The notes beneath the pieces are model-generated. The model was not told the origin of the DNA. It worked only from the letters and a program-made list of their open reading frames with translations, and did not search any database. The position numbers were made by a program, and so were the translations under genes. Positions 1 to 8,194 of a DNA stretch of 29,638 nt are shown here, piece after piece. Positions within the stretch are counted from its first letter, which is position 1; each line of letters begins with the position of its first letter. The DNA is from Clostridiales bacterium (GTDB lineage Bacteria > Bacillota > Clostridia > Lachnospirales > UBA12420): NCBI GenBank assembly GCA_003452395.1, contig DMOI01000008.1, forward strand, positions 1-29,638, written 5' to 3'.

Positions 1-234
1 CTAATACAAACAGTAAAAGCAGGCAAGACAGTACAAAATATGTATAACGTGGGAGGTAACAGAATATCTAAAACAGTAGACGGAGCAACTACAAACTTCT
101 TACTTGATTTAGATAATAATATAATTTTAGAGTTAGATGGAAGTGATATACAAATAGCAAGAAACGGAGATTTAGGACTTTTTTTGTATTTATTGAGATT
201 ATTTTGTGAGTATGCTATAATGAAGAAAGATTAG
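1..234 (+). pseudogene. C-terminal fragment of an RHS/YD-repeat protein, cut by the window edge
   Basis: The reading frame is open from base 1, so the gene starts outside the window. Residues such as YNVGGNRISKTVDGATTNF followed by LDLDNNIILELDG match the YD/RHS repeat pattern (YDxxGNRxxKxxxGxxTxY...D..N.ILE.DG) of large cell-surface or toxin-delivery proteins. The match stops after 'IARN', where RHS proteins normally continue with a VYG-type segment. The last roughly 20 residues (LFLYLLRLF...) are hydrophobic and do not resemble RHS sequence, and the frame stops at 232-234. I infer a truncated or recombined RHS end, either a decayed core or the junction to a lost variable tip. The missing N-terminal part prevents judging whether the full protein was functional. 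Confidence 0.6.
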
Positions 235-296
235 AGAATATTATATATAACTATTAAAACAATTTAGAAATATTTTTACTTGAGGGGGAATATTTA

Positions 297-512
297 ATGG
301 AGCTTGATACAATTGTAATTAAAACTATTGACGGAACCATAATGTCTTCAGAGTTTTGTGAAGAGTTGCAAGAATACTTTAAGATAAAGAATGTTAAAAT
401 CATTAATAAAACAGGAGCTCCTATTCCGAGCTCTAAAATACCAGAAAAGAGATATGAAGGTGAAGTAAACATAATGAAAAGTCAAATAATATGGTGGTAT
501 ATTCAAAAATAA
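297..512 (+). CDS. Small hypothetical protein downstream of the RHS fragment
   Basis: This is a 71-residue ORF with a good ribosome binding site (GAGGGGG about 7 bases before ATG 297). The product is soluble and mixed in charge, with no signal peptide or membrane segment and no family I recognise. Its place directly behind an RHS fragment is where immunity or other tip-associated genes usually lie, but nothing in the sequence shows that role. The annotated end may be a frameshift: past about base 490 another frame stays open to a stop at 544-546 and reads GGIFKNNNVEFTKEGII, which looks more like a natural protein end than the WWYIQK end of the first frame. The true product may therefore be about 80 residues long, or the gene may be broken. 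Confidence 0.45.
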   Translation: MELDTIVIKTIDGTIMSSEFCEELQEYFKIKNVKIINKTGAPIPSSKIPEKRYEGEVNIMKSQIIWWYIQK

Positions 513-766
513 TAATGTAGAGTTTACTAAAGAGGGCATAATCTAAAAATAACTTTAAATGGTAAAATATTTTAATGAAGAAAAAAGTGAGTTAGTATAA
601 ACTTTGGCAAAATGTCAAGGTTTATTTTATTTGCAATACTCAATTATTAAAGTATTATGGAATAATTAAAAAATCAGGAAAATGTGGATATAATAAAGTA
701 ATATTAACAAACTAAAAAATGATATATAATTTATAAATCACTATTTCATTTTGGAGGGATAAAATT

Positions 767-1669
767 ATGCAAAACATTGAAAACTCATATATTGATAGAG
801 CATATGAAGAGTATATGAAAGGAAGTTATGGCGAAGCGGTTGATTTATTTGAATTATCTTTGAATTGGTATGAAGATAATAGAAAAGGCATGCTGACAAC
901 AGAAGATAAATATTATGAGTATTCTCTGATGATTGCAGAAATGTACTTTTCTATTGGAAATGTATATGGAGATATTTATTTGGACTATGATAATAAGGCA
1001 AAAGAAAAGTATACAATGCCACATGCTATTAATTGGAACAAAGCAAGCTTTGAAAGGATGATGAAGGTAAATTACGCTGTTGCAAAAACTCATTATAAAA
1101 GATGCATAGAAGTAAAGCCAAGAAGATCGGAAGCTTATAATGAAATGGGAAATATATTATTAAAATTGGGACAATATAGCGAAGCAGAAAAGGTATTTCT
1201 TAAGGCATATTATTTACAACCACAAAATCAAGTTATATGTAATAACGTTGCTTCGTGCTATTCGTATAGAGGGTTATATAATAAGGCAGTGCCGTATGCA
1301 GAGAAAGCGATAGAGCTATCAGTAAATGATTTAAGGGAATTAGAAAAACAATTAAAAGAAGGAAAGGAAGATGTAGGTTCAAAAGAATTAGAAGGACAAA
1401 AACAAGCATTGTCAATAATGAATTCTAATATAGCATTTTTGTATTTAAATTTATGCGATTTTAAAAAAGCCTATCAATTATATCAAATGGCGATTGAGTT
1501 TTATTCAGATAATGATAATGCTAGATATGGCATAACATATATGGAAGAAAATAAGTTAATTCCAAAAGGATGGGTAATGAGTAAGATTAAACTAAATAAT
1601 AACTTTAGTTTAATTGTCCAAATTATATTGAAAAAGATAATCCCAAAGCAAATGAAAATCAGAAGGTAA
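767..1669 (+). CDS. Tetratricopeptide-repeat (TPR) protein
   Basis: This is a 300-residue soluble protein with a GGAGGG ribosome binding site 8 bases before ATG 767. At least four TPR-like helical hairpins are visible: around residues 4-37 (Y..G.YGEAVDLFE), 121-154 (SEAYNEMGNILLKLGQYSEA), 155-188 (NNVASCYSYRGLYNKA.P.AEKAIEL) and 218-252 (NIAFLYLNLCDFKKAYQLY). TPR arrays form superhelical protein-binding scaffolds. No enzymatic domain, signal peptide or membrane helix is present. The C-terminal 45 residues (after about 255) are basic and hydrophobic and not TPR-like. The gene stands alone, followed by a hairpin at 1682-1715. The partner protein cannot be deduced from context. Confidence 0.75.
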   Translation: MQNIENSYIDRAYEEYMKGSYGEAVDLFELSLNWYEDNRKGMLTTEDKYYEYSLMIAEMYFSIGNVYGDIYLDYDNKAKEKYTMPHAINWNKASFERMMKVNYAVAKTHYKRCIEVKPRRSEAYNEMGNILLKLGQYSEAEKVFLKAYYLQPQNQVICNNVASCYSYRGLYNKAVPYAEKAIELSVNDLRELEKQLKEGKEDVGSKELEGQKQALSIMNSNIAFLYLNLCDFKKAYQLYQMAIEFYSDNDNARYGITYMEENKLIPKGWVMSKIKLNNNFSLIVQIILKKIIPKQMKIRR

Positions 1670-1681
1670 CAGTTGAATAAA

Positions 1682-1715
1682 AAAGACTTCCATTGCGGGT
1701 GCGGTGTAAGTCTTT
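1682..1715 (+). terminator. Weak hairpin after the TPR gene
   Basis: AAAGACTT at 1682-1689 pairs with AAGTCTTT at 1708-1715 across an 18-base loop that contains a GC-rich segment. Only a short T/A tract follows, so this is a weak intrinsic terminator at best. It sits 13 bases after the stop codon of the TPR gene. Confidence 0.4.
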
Positions 1716-1844
1716 ATATATAAATATAGCTTATGATTAATATAATTAATATATATTATACTTATATTAAAATATGGAGTATAATAAATTAAAATTTAAA
1801 TTTAAGTTAGATGGGAAGAATAAGTCTGACAGGAGGGAAAGATT

Positions 1845-3647
1845 ATGAGAGCTATTTATGCATTTTCAGGGGACCCAATAACTTATGGGCATATTGATAT
1901 AATAAAAAGGTCTGCAAAATTGGCATCGGAATTAGTGGTAGGTATAGGAGTAAATCCTTCAAAAAAGTATCTTTTTGATTTACAAGAAAGATTGCAAATG
2001 GCGGAGGAAAGCTTGAAAGATATAAAGAATGTTAAAATAGTTGCTTTTGAGGGCATGTTAGTTGACTATGCTTTTGAAAATGATATACAGGCGATTATTA
2101 GAGGTGTGAGAAATACTAATGATTTTAATTATGAGCAGGAGTTATACTCAGCAGGGGAAAGTCAAAAGCAGAATATAGAGGTTTTACCTATGTTTTCTAA
2201 GCCAGAATTATCTCATGTAAGCTCGAGTGTAGTGAAAGCGTTGCAAATGGAGCAAGGTATTATTCACGAGTATGTTCCTTTGTGCGTGAAAAAAATGTTA
2301 GAAGAAAAAATGTTAGGACAATACATAGTAGGTGTAACTGGTACAATAGGAACAGGAAAATCATATGTCAGTGATAAACTCGTGGAACTTGGAAGGGGAA
2401 ATGATATACCTGTACATAATATAGATTTAGACAAAATTGGACATCAAATATTAGGTACTCTTAATGAACCAGCTTATGTAGAGATAAGAAAATCATTAGC
2501 TGCCAAATTTGGAGAAGAAATATTAAATAAGGACGGAAGCGTTAATAGGAAAGAATTAGGAGCGAAGGTGTTCGGAAATAAAGAGGATATGAACTTTTTG
2601 AATAATTTAATGAGTACGTCTATAAATACAAGGGCTAGGAGAGAAATGTATGGTAAGCGAGGTATTATTCTTATAAATGGCGCGCTATTAGCAGAAGCAG
2701 GCAATCTAAATATATGTAATAATAATGTGTTGCTAATATCAGCTGATGAAGACACTCAGATTAGGAGGCTAGAGAGAAGACAATATGGCGAGGAGGAAAT
2801 AAATGCTAAGATAAAAGGTCAATATGGTACAACAAAAAAGACAGAAGTAATCAATGAAATAATAGAGAAAAATAAATATGGCAAGCTATGGACACTAGAT
2901 ACGACTTCGGAAAAAGAAGCAGATATAGAAGAAAGCTTCTTTGAAATAGTGTCTGGTTTAGGATATAAGTTGCCACAAAAGTTATCAGAAAAGAATGAAG
3001 TAGAGGAAATATTAAAGAGGTTAAATAAAACAGATGATACTAAATTAGCTCAAATAATTGCTGAAAATATAGAAGAAACATATAATGCAAACAAAAGACA
3101 TTATCATAACTTAAATCATATTCTAAGTGGGCTAGAAGAATTAAAAATATTTGAGCAAAGACTTACAGAAGAAGAGTACTTAACATTGCAATTTGCATAT
3201 TTATTTCACGATTATATATATGATACTAAGAAAAAAGATAATGAAGAGAGGAGTGCTGATGTTGCAAAATATATAGCTGAGACATTAGGTCAAGATGAAA
3301 AATTTATAGTTCAGACTCAAAACTTAATAATGTCTACAAGTCATCATAAACCAATAACAGAGCTAGAAAAGATAATTGATGATGTAGATTTATCCATATT
3401 AGGTAAAGACAAAAATACATTTAAAAATTATGATGACGCTATAAGAGAAGAGTATAGCTTTGTAAATGAAGAACAATATATGCCTGTAAGGAAGAATGTG
3501 TTATTTGGATTATATAATAGAGAACATATTTATAATACCAAAGAGTTAAGAGAAAAGTATGAGCTCAATGCAAAACTTAATTTGGGGTTGAAACTAGTTG
3601 AAATAACTAAAGAGTGTGAGAAAACTCAGGAATACCAGCTAGCATAA
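1845..3647 (+). CDS. Three-domain fusion: phosphopantetheine adenylyltransferase + dephospho-CoA kinase + HD-type hydrolase
   Basis: This 600-residue protein carries the last two steps of coenzyme A synthesis plus a third domain. Residues 1-157 are CoaD-like: DPITYGH (10-16) is the nucleotidyltransferase (T/H)xGH site, IIRGVRNTNDFNYE (84-97) is the R-G-x-R segment, and SSSVV (126-130) is the ISSTxIR-like motif. Residues 160-375 are CoaE-like: the P-loop GTIGTGKS at 166-173, DLDKIGH at 194-200 (usual DADxxxH) and an R-rich lid around 307-313. Residues about 385-590 match the predicted metal-dependent HD phosphohydrolases of the COG4339 type: RHYHNLNH (418-425), FHD (454-456), SHH (499-501) and DDVD (512-515). 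A single CoaD is normally about 160 residues and CoaE about 200. The canonical PG(S/T)FDP start of CoaD is altered to AFSGDP. The ribosome binding site is GGAGGG 8 bases before ATG 1845. The gene ends 41 bp inside the convergent LysR gene. The domain calls are firm. Whether both CoA domains are active and what the HD domain hydrolyses is inference. Confidence 0.85.
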   Translation: MRAIYAFSGDPITYGHIDIIKRSAKLASELVVGIGVNPSKKYLFDLQERLQMAEESLKDIKNVKIVAFEGMLVDYAFENDIQAIIRGVRNTNDFNYEQELYSAGESQKQNIEVLPMFSKPELSHVSSSVVKALQMEQGIIHEYVPLCVKKMLEEKMLGQYIVGVTGTIGTGKSYVSDKLVELGRGNDIPVHNIDLDKIGHQILGTLNEPAYVEIRKSLAAKFGEEILNKDGSVNRKELGAKVFGNKEDMNFLNNLMSTSINTRARREMYGKRGIILINGALLAEAGNLNICNNNVLLISADEDTQIRRLERRQYGEEEINAKIKGQYGTTKKTEVINEIIEKNKYGKLWTLDTTSEKEADIEESFFEIVSGLGYKLPQKLSEKNEVEEILKRLNKTDDTKLAQIIAENIEETYNANKRHYHNLNHILSGLEELKIFEQRLTEEEYLTLQFAYLFHDYIYDTKKKDNEERSADVAKYIAETLGQDEKFIVQTQNLIMSTSHHKPITELEKIIDDVDLSILGKDKNTFKNYDDAIREEYSFVNEEQYMPVRKNVLFGLYNREHIYNTKELREKYELNAKLNLGLKLVEITKECEKTQEYQLA

Positions 3648-4518
3648 TATCAATAAGTTTTTTAATCCCAAAGCTTGGAATGGTATTATTCATCATGGCT
3701 ATACCGATATTACGTTTAGGTACTTCGGGTATGGTTTTGATTTCAAATAGAGTGCCTTCGTCTAGGTCTTTTGTAATAAATTCTCGAGTTCCATAACCTA
3801 CTCCAAATCCTATACGAGTGAAGTCCATAACTAGATTGTAGCTCGCAATATCAACTTTTGGAGTAAAATCTATATTGTTTTGTAAAAGAAAGTTATCTAA
3901 AAACTCTCGGGTATTAGATGGCTTTTTTTGAAATATTAGAGGATAGTTTTTTAGTTCATCAAGGGGTATAGGCTTTTCTGTCAAGTGTATATAATCTTTA
4001 CCAACTACGAAGCAGTCTTGAATTTCTTTACATGGGATGATGGCCATGTCTTTATTGGATTTAATGGGTAGGTTGAGTGCCAACATATCAATGGTACCAT
4101 TTCTAAGCATTAGTAATAATTCTTTAGTTACATGGTTTGTTATTTCTATATCAATATTAGGGTGGAGCTTGTGAAATTGCTCTATATAGGGTAATAATAC
4201 ATTTCTTGTTATTGTTGCACTTGCTCCAATTTTGATGTGACCTGTTTCTAGATTTTTCAGTTGAGAGAATTTATTTTCACCATTATTAAAAAATTCCACC
4301 CCTTGTTTGATATAAGAATAAAAAACTTTTCCCTCTTCAGTTAAGATAACGCCACGTTTCGTTCGTACAAATAAAGCACCACCTAACTGAGATTCTAACT
4401 TCTTTATAGATTGAGTAACAGCAGGCTGAGAAATATATAGCTCGTTTGCAGCCTTAGATATGCTCTCATTGTTAGCTACAACATAGAAAATATAGTAAAG
4501 TTCAAAATTAATATTCAT
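3607..4518 (-). CDS. LysR-family transcriptional regulator
   Basis: This is a 303-residue protein of usual LysR length. The N-terminal winged helix-turn-helix is clear at about residues 1-60 (FYVVANNESISKAANELYIS, then QPAVTQSIKKLESQLG and LF.RTKRGV.LTEEG), followed by a linker helix and a periplasmic-binding-protein-like effector domain from about residue 90 (HIKIGASATI, then ...GFGVGYG near the end). The ribosome binding site AAGGAGTG lies about 5 bases before the ATG complement at 4516-4518. It is divergent from the decayed HAM1 gene (4746) and convergent, with a 41-bp overlap, with the CoaD-CoaE-HD gene. LysR proteins usually act on a divergent neighbour, so the missing intact divergent gene leaves its target unknown. 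The effector cannot be predicted from the sequence. Confidence 0.9.
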   Translation of the reverse strand: MNINFELYYIFYVVANNESISKAANELYISQPAVTQSIKKLESQLGGALFVRTKRGVILTEEGKVFYSYIKQGVEFFNNGENKFSQLKNLETGHIKIGASATITRNVLLPYIEQFHKLHPNIDIEITNHVTKELLLMLRNGTIDMLALNLPIKSNKDMAIIPCKEIQDCFVVGKDYIHLTEKPIPLDELKNYPLIFQKKPSNTREFLDNFLLQNNIDFTPKVDIASYNLVMDFTRIGFGVGYGTREFITKDLDEGTLFEIKTIPEVPKRNIGIAMMNNTIPSFGIKKLIDIMLAGIPEFSHTL

Positions 4519-4682
4519 ACAATCACTCCTTGTACCGCATAAGTTACATATATTTTATTTAGAATTGCAATATATAGGTTATAGTGTATTAATATATTAT
4601 ATAGTAATGAAAAATAAAAATCAATATGAAATGTTGAAAAACTATAAACACTAAAATTCAAAAAAATCCCTGCCTAGATTTA

Positions 4683-4711
4683 TTGTCATTATTTAGGCAA
4701 TATGATATAAT
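4683..4711 (+). promoter_or_regulatory. Sigma-A type promoter before the HAM1 pseudogene, inside an inverted repeat
   Basis: TTGTCA (4683-4688), a 17-base spacer, then TATAAT (4706-4711). The arms TGCCTA (from 4674) and TAGGCA (to about 4700) flank the -35 box, which could be an operator, possibly for the divergent LysR protein. The operator role is inference. Confidence 0.6.
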
Positions 4712-4745
4712 GAGGGGAAAAATAACGGGAAGGATGTGTTTCTTA

Positions 4746-5151
4746 ATGAAAGAAGTTACTTTTGTTACGGGGAATCAAGAGTGATGTTGGATATTATTTT
4801 GAGGGGCTTGGAGGATTCCCTGGTCCGTTTGTAAAGTTCATAAATCAGATGTTAACGCCGGAAGATATCTTGAAAATGATGGATGGCAATAAAAATAGAA
4901 AGGTAATACTTAGGGAATGTCTTACATATTATGAGCCAGGCAAAGAGCCAGTTACATTTATATCAGAAGAATTTGCATCTATTGCGGATAAGTTAATGGG
5001 AGAAGGGAGTACAATGGACCAGATTCTAATACTTGATGGGTATGATAAACCAAAGGGGATGTATAGCAAAGAAGAGATGCACGAGCATTTTAAGAGCAAA
5101 CTGCAAATATATCATGATGTTGCTAAGTATATTAGAGAGTCAAATATTTAA
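4746..5151 (+). pseudogene. Decayed HAM1/RdgB-family non-canonical purine NTP pyrophosphatase gene
   Basis: HAM1/RdgB proteins remove dITP, XTP and similar damaged nucleotides and start with a (F/V)(V/A)TGN nucleotide-binding motif. Here ATG 4746 has a GGGAAGGA ribosome binding site and reads MKEVTFVTGNQE, the expected beginning, but stops at TGA 4782-4784. Another frame then carries the family's second half: SDVGYYFEGLGGFPGPFVKF and LTPEDILKMMDG, then a normal-looking end at 5151. Between the two halves roughly 50-60 codons of the family are missing and the frame changes, so I infer an internal deletion of a length not divisible by three. A 129-residue ORF beginning at TTG 4762 is open, but its first codons are the shifted remains of the true start, so it is not a real start. 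The product would lack much of the substrate pocket. A promoter is still intact at 4683-4711. Confidence 0.75.
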
Positions 5152-5167
5152 TTGAAGGAGTGATAAG

Positions 5168-5242
5168 ATTGTAAAAATAATAAACAATTATGATGAGTTA
5201 GAAGAATTGGTAATAAGTTTGGAAAAAAATTATAAAGTATAA
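5168..5242 (+). other. Possible 24-residue ORF or gene remnant with an ATT start
   Basis: AAGGAGTG sits 7 bases before an ATT codon at 5168, from which VKIINNYDELEELVISLEKNY continues to TAA at 5240-5242. There is no ATG/GTG/TTG start in this frame at a useful distance. It could be a remnant of a longer gene whose start and body were lost. Nothing similar is recognised. Confidence 0.2.
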
Positions 5243-5299
5243 TATATGAGGTAATCAGGTGTAAGAAATAAAACGTAGGGAATAAAGGGATTGAAGATT

Positions 5300-6016
5300 A
5301 TGTACATGTTAAATTATAAGAATCAAGTGATAATATATGAGATAATTAAGCGTAAGAAAAAGAATGTGTCGATAATAATTAGAGCTGATGGAAAGGTGGT
5401 AGTGTCTGCACCTTTTTCTGTGAGTGTAAAAAAGATAGAAGAACTAGTGAACAGAAGGGCGGAGTGGATCTTAGATAACATAGAAGTTGTTAAAAGGAAA
5501 AGTGCTAATATAAAAGAAAAGAAGTATATAAGTGGAGAAATATTTTTATATTTTGGGGATGAATATGAACTAGATATCGTAAAAGAAGATAAGACTAAGC
5601 GAACTGAGGTAAGGATAAACGAAGGTAAGATTGAGATTAGGGTAAAAAGCGATTTTGCTGATAATGAGGATAATATAAAAAAGAAGCTTAACAAATGGTA
5701 TCGAGAGGAAGCCCAAAGTTGCATAGCTATGAGAGTAGAGATGTGTGCCCAAAGGCTTGGCTTAAAGCCAGAGTTAGTTAGGATAAAGCAGTTAAAGAGA
5801 ACATGGGGAATATGTACGAATAAAGGAATTATAAGTTTAAATTGGAAGCTCATTATGACTCCGGTGGATGTTATGGATTATGTAATAATACATGAACTAT
5901 GTCATCTTAAACATCCTAACCATTCAAAGGATTTTTGGAATTTAGTTGAAGTATATATGCCAGACTACAAGCAAAAAAGAGATTGGTTAAAGAAAAACGC
6001 AGGTAGAGTTAATTAA
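5300..6016 (+). CDS. YgjP/SprT-like zinc metalloprotease (M48-related, DUF45 type)
   Basis: This is a predicted cytosolic metallopeptidase of about 238 residues. The family signature is present in order: the RxxKxxxxxI...G.V.VSAP beginning near residues 17-38, the strand segment LKRTWGICTNKGIISLNW around 165-182, and the zinc site HELCHLKHPNHSKDFW around 198-213, with HExxH plus a downstream His. The length is typical for YgjP-like proteins. I chose ATG 5300 because AAAGGGA at 5284-5290 is 9 bases away; TTG 5291 would touch that site directly. The function in these bacteria is not well defined (an E. coli relative has been linked to nucleotide hydrolysis), so only the protease-like metal site is claimed. 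No operon partner is evident. Confidence 0.85.
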   Translation: MYMLNYKNQVIIYEIIKRKKKNVSIIIRADGKVVVSAPFSVSVKKIEELVNRRAEWILDNIEVVKRKSANIKEKKYISGEIFLYFGDEYELDIVKEDKTKRTEVRINEGKIEIRVKSDFADNEDNIKKKLNKWYREEAQSCIAMRVEMCAQRLGLKPELVRIKQLKRTWGICTNKGIISLNWKLIMTPVDVMDYVIIHELCHLKHPNHSKDFWNLVEVYMPDYKQKRDWLKKNAGRVN

Positions 6017-6230
6017 AGAGTAACTCATAAGGGCATTCATATATTTAAAACTGATAATTTAGATTATAGGGTTTTTAAATTAATACGTAAATAATGATAT
6101 AAAATAAATAAAATAATATATACAACAATTATGAAATATGTTATAATTTTTAAAGAAAATTTGAAATATAAATTTAAATTAATAAAAATAATGATACTTT
6201 CAATTAGCAAAAGTAGAAGGAGTGGAGGAT

Positions 6231-7718
6231 TTGAAGATAAGTCATAGCTACAATATTAACAAGATTAATGTAATGGTATTAAAGATTCTATATATTACGA
6301 TATTTGTTTTAGTTATTGCTGCAATTGCAGAAAATAAAAATGGTTCAGCCACAGGAACGTTGTGGGTATTAGCATTTGGGGCGATATTTTCTACTATAAC
6401 ATATTTCTTGAAAATTAATCCTACAATGAGAGCTATTATTTTTGTATGTATACTTCCATTAACAGCGATAACAAAGGCATTTTTGATGGAAAGTAATATT
6501 TTAACATATTATGTTGTAATAGGGTCTGTAGTTTTAACTTGTGTGTATCTTGAATCAAAAATAACATTAATTACATCGATAATAATGCATACAGCGTTAA
6601 TCATATATTATATATACTCCCCCGATAAAGCATTACATTTTATAAGTGAAGACATGCGTACTATGACGTTTGGTTCAATGGTTTTAGTTAATGGGTTAGT
6701 TACATATTGCCTTATGATTATGGCAGTATCTAGTAAAGGTTATTTAAACTCAAGTATGAAAAAATCACAAGAAGCAGAAGAATTAAATAAAAAGATGGAA
6801 AGCACAATGGAAAATGTTTTGAAAAATACTAAGATATTAAATGAGAGTGTAATTGAATACACAGAAAATATAAATCAAACAAAAGAAGCAAGTAATAACA
6901 TAACGATGTCTATAAAGCAAATGGCGACTGGTATAAAAGATGAAGCAGTGAGCATAAATAATATAAACATGATAATGCAAGATGCGGGACATAAAGTTGC
7001 AGGTACAAAAAAAGTATCAGAAGAGGTACAAAATTCAGCTACTGATATGAATCAAAAAATAACTAAAAACGCGGATGAAGTAAATGTAATGATAAGTCAA
7101 ATGGTAAATATTCAAGAGTCTGTAGGAAAAATATCAGAAATAGTAAAAAGTCTTCAAGACAAAATGAATAATATTGATAAGTCACTAGATGGCATAAATA
7201 CGATAGCTGAGCAAACTAACTTGTTATCTCTTAATGCAGCTATAGAGGCAGCACGTGCTGGGGAACAAGGCAAAGGATTTGCAGTTGTTGCAGATGAAAT
7301 AAGGAAACTGGCAGATCAAAGTTCTAAAATTACATTTGACATTCATAATGTAGTTGGACAAATACAATATGACACAAAAATGACTTTTGAAAATGTTCAA
7401 AAGGGTAATGTTGCCGTCGATAAAGGAATGGATATAGCTTCAAATCTGAGCGATTCATTCAAATTAGTATCAAATGGATTTATCAATGTTAACTCTAATA
7501 TTTCTACAGAATATGATATGATTGAAAAACTTAAAGTGTTATTTGACCAAATGCAAGTGCAATTAGAAGGTGTTTCAGCAATAGCTGAGGAACACACTGT
7601 CAAAACAGAAGAAGTTCTTTCAAATACAGAAACACAAAGTGAAAAAATGAATCAATTAGTTGTTTTGATAGAAAGAATAAAAGATTTAAGCAAAGATTTA
7701 GAAGATGCAACTAAATAA
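6231..7718 (+). CDS. Methyl-accepting chemotaxis protein with a multi-helix membrane domain and no HAMP
   Basis: This is a chemoreceptor of about 495 residues. The N-terminal 165 residues contain about six hydrophobic segments separated by very short loops, so there is no extracellular ligand domain and the sensor is the membrane domain itself. A helical linker follows directly, with no HAMP signature. The signalling domain is clear: the hairpin tip AEQTNLLSLNAAIEAARAGE and GKGFAVVADEIRKLAD at about residues 325-360, flanked by long heptad-rich methylation helices. The tip contacts CheA and CheW. I chose TTG 6231 because AGAAGGAG (6215-6222) is 8 bases upstream; GTG 6222 lies inside that site. 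It is transcribed alone and ends before the terminator at 7851-7891. The stimulus is unknown. Confidence 0.9.
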   Translation: MKISHSYNINKINVMVLKILYITIFVLVIAAIAENKNGSATGTLWVLAFGAIFSTITYFLKINPTMRAIIFVCILPLTAITKAFLMESNILTYYVVIGSVVLTCVYLESKITLITSIIMHTALIIYYIYSPDKALHFISEDMRTMTFGSMVLVNGLVTYCLMIMAVSSKGYLNSSMKKSQEAEELNKKMESTMENVLKNTKILNESVIEYTENINQTKEASNNITMSIKQMATGIKDEAVSINNINMIMQDAGHKVAGTKKVSEEVQNSATDMNQKITKNADEVNVMISQMVNIQESVGKISEIVKSLQDKMNNIDKSLDGINTIAEQTNLLSLNAAIEAARAGEQGKGFAVVADEIRKLADQSSKITFDIHNVVGQIQYDTKMTFENVQKGNVAVDKGMDIASNLSDSFKLVSNGFINVNSNISTEYDMIEKLKVLFDQMQVQLEGVSAIAEEHTVKTEEVLSNTETQSEKMNQLVVLIERIKDLSKDLEDATK

Positions 7719-7850
7719 CGATCGGAAAAACTAAAGGCTATGTTTTATTAAGTAACATGATGTTTGTTATTTTAGTACTAATTTTTAAGATGGATATTAT
7801 TGGAGACATATGTTTGAAATCTGAAAGCATTTGTGTATTGGAGTTGTTTA

Positions 7851-7891
7851 AAACAGGTAGTTTATCATATTAGATAAACTACCTGTTTTTT
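7851..7891 (+). terminator. Strong intrinsic terminator
   Basis: A perfect 16-bp stem (7851-7866 with 7873-7888, containing ACAGGTAGTTTATC) and a 6-base loop are followed by a T run. It lies 132 bases after the chemoreceptor stop. The remaining part of the gap from 7719 to 8003 holds nothing else I can recognise. Confidence 0.9.
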
Positions 7892-8003
7892 GGGCACATA
7901 TGGGTTTTATGGATGGAGCTAGAGAGTGGTAAAGGGAAGGTTGAAGATTTGAAAGTGATTTTAAAATACAATAAAAAAATATAAATATTTATATATAATA
8001 ACG

Positions 8004-8032
8004 TTGCAATATGTCAGAAAAAAGTGTATAAT
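8004..8032 (+). promoter_or_regulatory. Sigma-A type promoter for the PAS chemoreceptor
   Basis: TTGCAA (8004-8009), a 17-base spacer, then TATAAT (8027-8032). The predicted leader is about 155 bases long before ATG 8195. I found no recognisable riboswitch in that leader. Confidence 0.7.
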
Positions 8033-8194
8033 AAATATGGAAAGGCAAATAAAGAAGCTTAGCAGTATATAGGAATTTGATATAGCAATAAGTTGTATAG
8101 TATAAAATTTATCTGTACATAAAAGGTGTAAAATATAAAAATGAAGGCTTTAAAACTGTAATATGATTGATACAATGAGGGGGTAAACGCTATA

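Noticed and set aside
4762..5151. Intact 129-residue gene starting at TTG 4762
   Set aside because: Its first codons are the frame-shifted remains of a family start (MKEVTFVTGNQE at 4746), and it lacks the first half of the HAM1 fold, so it is treated as part of a pseudogene.
5323..5853. Long minus-strand ORF of 176 residues opposite the YgjP-like gene
   Set aside because: Shadow of the real gene: very Ser/Phe/Leu-rich as expected for the antisense of an A-rich coding strand, no ribosome binding site, and the plus strand has a clear HELCH metalloprotease.
8033..8194. Riboswitch in the leader of the PAS chemoreceptor (c-di-GMP type considered)
   Set aside because: No conserved GEMM core or matching helices could be found in the 155-base leader.
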